From positions 1 to 5,853 of the forward strand of contig DASWTK010000073.1 in the NCBI GenBank assembly GCA_036402175.1: a DNA stretch of 5,853 nucleotides. Reading direction: 5' to 3'. Source of the stretch: DASPKM01 sp036402175 (GTDB lineage Bacteria; Bacteroidota; Bacteroidia; Chitinophagales; Chitinophagaceae). Positions 5,440 through 5,853 of the stretch are shown here, one piece after another. Made by a program: the position numbers and the translations under genes. The notes under the pieces were generated by a model. It saw nothing but the letters and a program-made list of their open reading frames with translations. It did no database searches and was not told where the DNA came from. Each line of letters starts with the position of its first letter. Within the stretch, counting starts at the first letter, position 1.

Positions 5440-5853
5440 TTAATCGATGTTGGGCTGTGGCGTGTAACGCAGGTAAGGCTTTACTACCTTCACTCCCTTC
5501 GGGAATTTCTTGATAGCATCTTCAGTAGATACAGCGGTTACTACTATCACGTCTTCCCCGCTTTCCCAGTTGGCTGGTGTAGCCACGCTATGATTTGCGG
5601 TCAGCTGCAGTGAATCGATCACACGCAGTACTTCATGGAAATTGCGTCCTGTGGAAGCGGGATAAGTGATCATCAGCTTCACCTTTTTATCCGGACCGAT
5701 CACAAAGAGTGAGCGAACGGTAGCGGTTTCAGATGCATTCGGATGGATCATACCATACAGGTTGGCAACTTTTTTGTCCTCATCGGCTATTATCGGAAAA
5801 TCAACTGCGCAATGCTGTGTTTCATTGATGTCGTTGATCCAGCCCATATGTTT
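5440..5853 (-). CDS. 1-Cys peroxiredoxin (Prx6 family), C-terminal part
   Basis: The gene continues past the window end; 137 codons plus the stop are visible and the frame is open to base 5853. The sequence matches the C-terminal two-thirds of Prx6-type peroxiredoxins, cytoplasmic thiol peroxidases that reduce hydrogen peroxide and alkyl hydroperoxides. Family landmarks in order are FPIIADEDKKVANLYGMI, HPNASETATVRSLFVIGPDKKVKL (whose Arg corresponds to the active-site arginine), YPASTGRNFHEVLRVIDSLQLT, VATPANWESGEDVIV, and the ending FPKGVKVVKPYLRYTPQP. The long C-terminal dimerisation extension separates this group from shorter 2-Cys AhpC proteins. The catalytic Cys in the PVCTTE-type motif would lie upstream, outside the window. 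An internal ATG at 5847 is not the real start, since conserved sequence precedes it in the family. A hairpin terminator follows the stop. Confidence 0.93.
   Translation of the reverse strand, partial: KHMGWINDINETQHCAVDFPIIADEDKKVANLYGMIHPNASETATVRSLFVIGPDKKVKLMITYPASTGRNFHEVLRVIDSLQLTANHSVATPANWESGEDVIVVTAVSTEDAIKKFPKGVKVVKPYLRYTPQPNID

Overview
The window looks like a chromosomal segment of a Bacteroidota bacterium, most likely the Chitinophagaceae or a near relative. The reasons are the protein styles (a Bacteroidota-type RluB-like synthase with a lysine-rich N-terminal extension, a Prx6-type peroxiredoxin, an exported amidohydrolase), AT-rich translation starts without Shine-Dalgarno sequences, and a TAnnTTTG promoter element before rluB. 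The taxonomic placement is inferred from family resemblance, not from a search.

Layout on the + strand: the 3' end of rlmN (1-383); a 130-base spacer with three short palindromes; a small secreted Spy/CpxP-like protein with a His-rich N-terminus and a collagen-like tail (514-930); a 372-base spacer holding a degenerate repeat with CC/CCC runs phased about every 6 bases, then a hairpin, a promoter and a GNRA-capped leader hairpin. Next comes a tight three-gene unit: RluB-like pseudouridine synthase (1303-2259), zinc-motif SAM methyltransferase (2267-3163) and RluA-family pseudouridine synthase (3174-3896, GTG start).

On the - strand: an exported metal-dependent amidohydrolase (4002-5279), convergent with the operon and separated from it by a long inverted repeat that contains both stop codons, and the C-terminal part of a 1-Cys peroxiredoxin (5440-5853), which has its own hairpin terminator.

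Functionally, the + strand half is dominated by RNA modification (RlmN plus two pseudouridine synthases of different families), with a methyltransferase of unknown substrate between the two synthases. The - strand genes are unrelated: one envelope or periplasmic hydrolase and one peroxide-defence enzyme. I see no mobile element, CRISPR array, tRNA or rRNA, and no clearly new multi-gene system. The most unusual signals are non-coding: the hexamer-phased G/C-tract array at 931-1187 and the stop-codon-spanning inverted repeat at 3891-4007.
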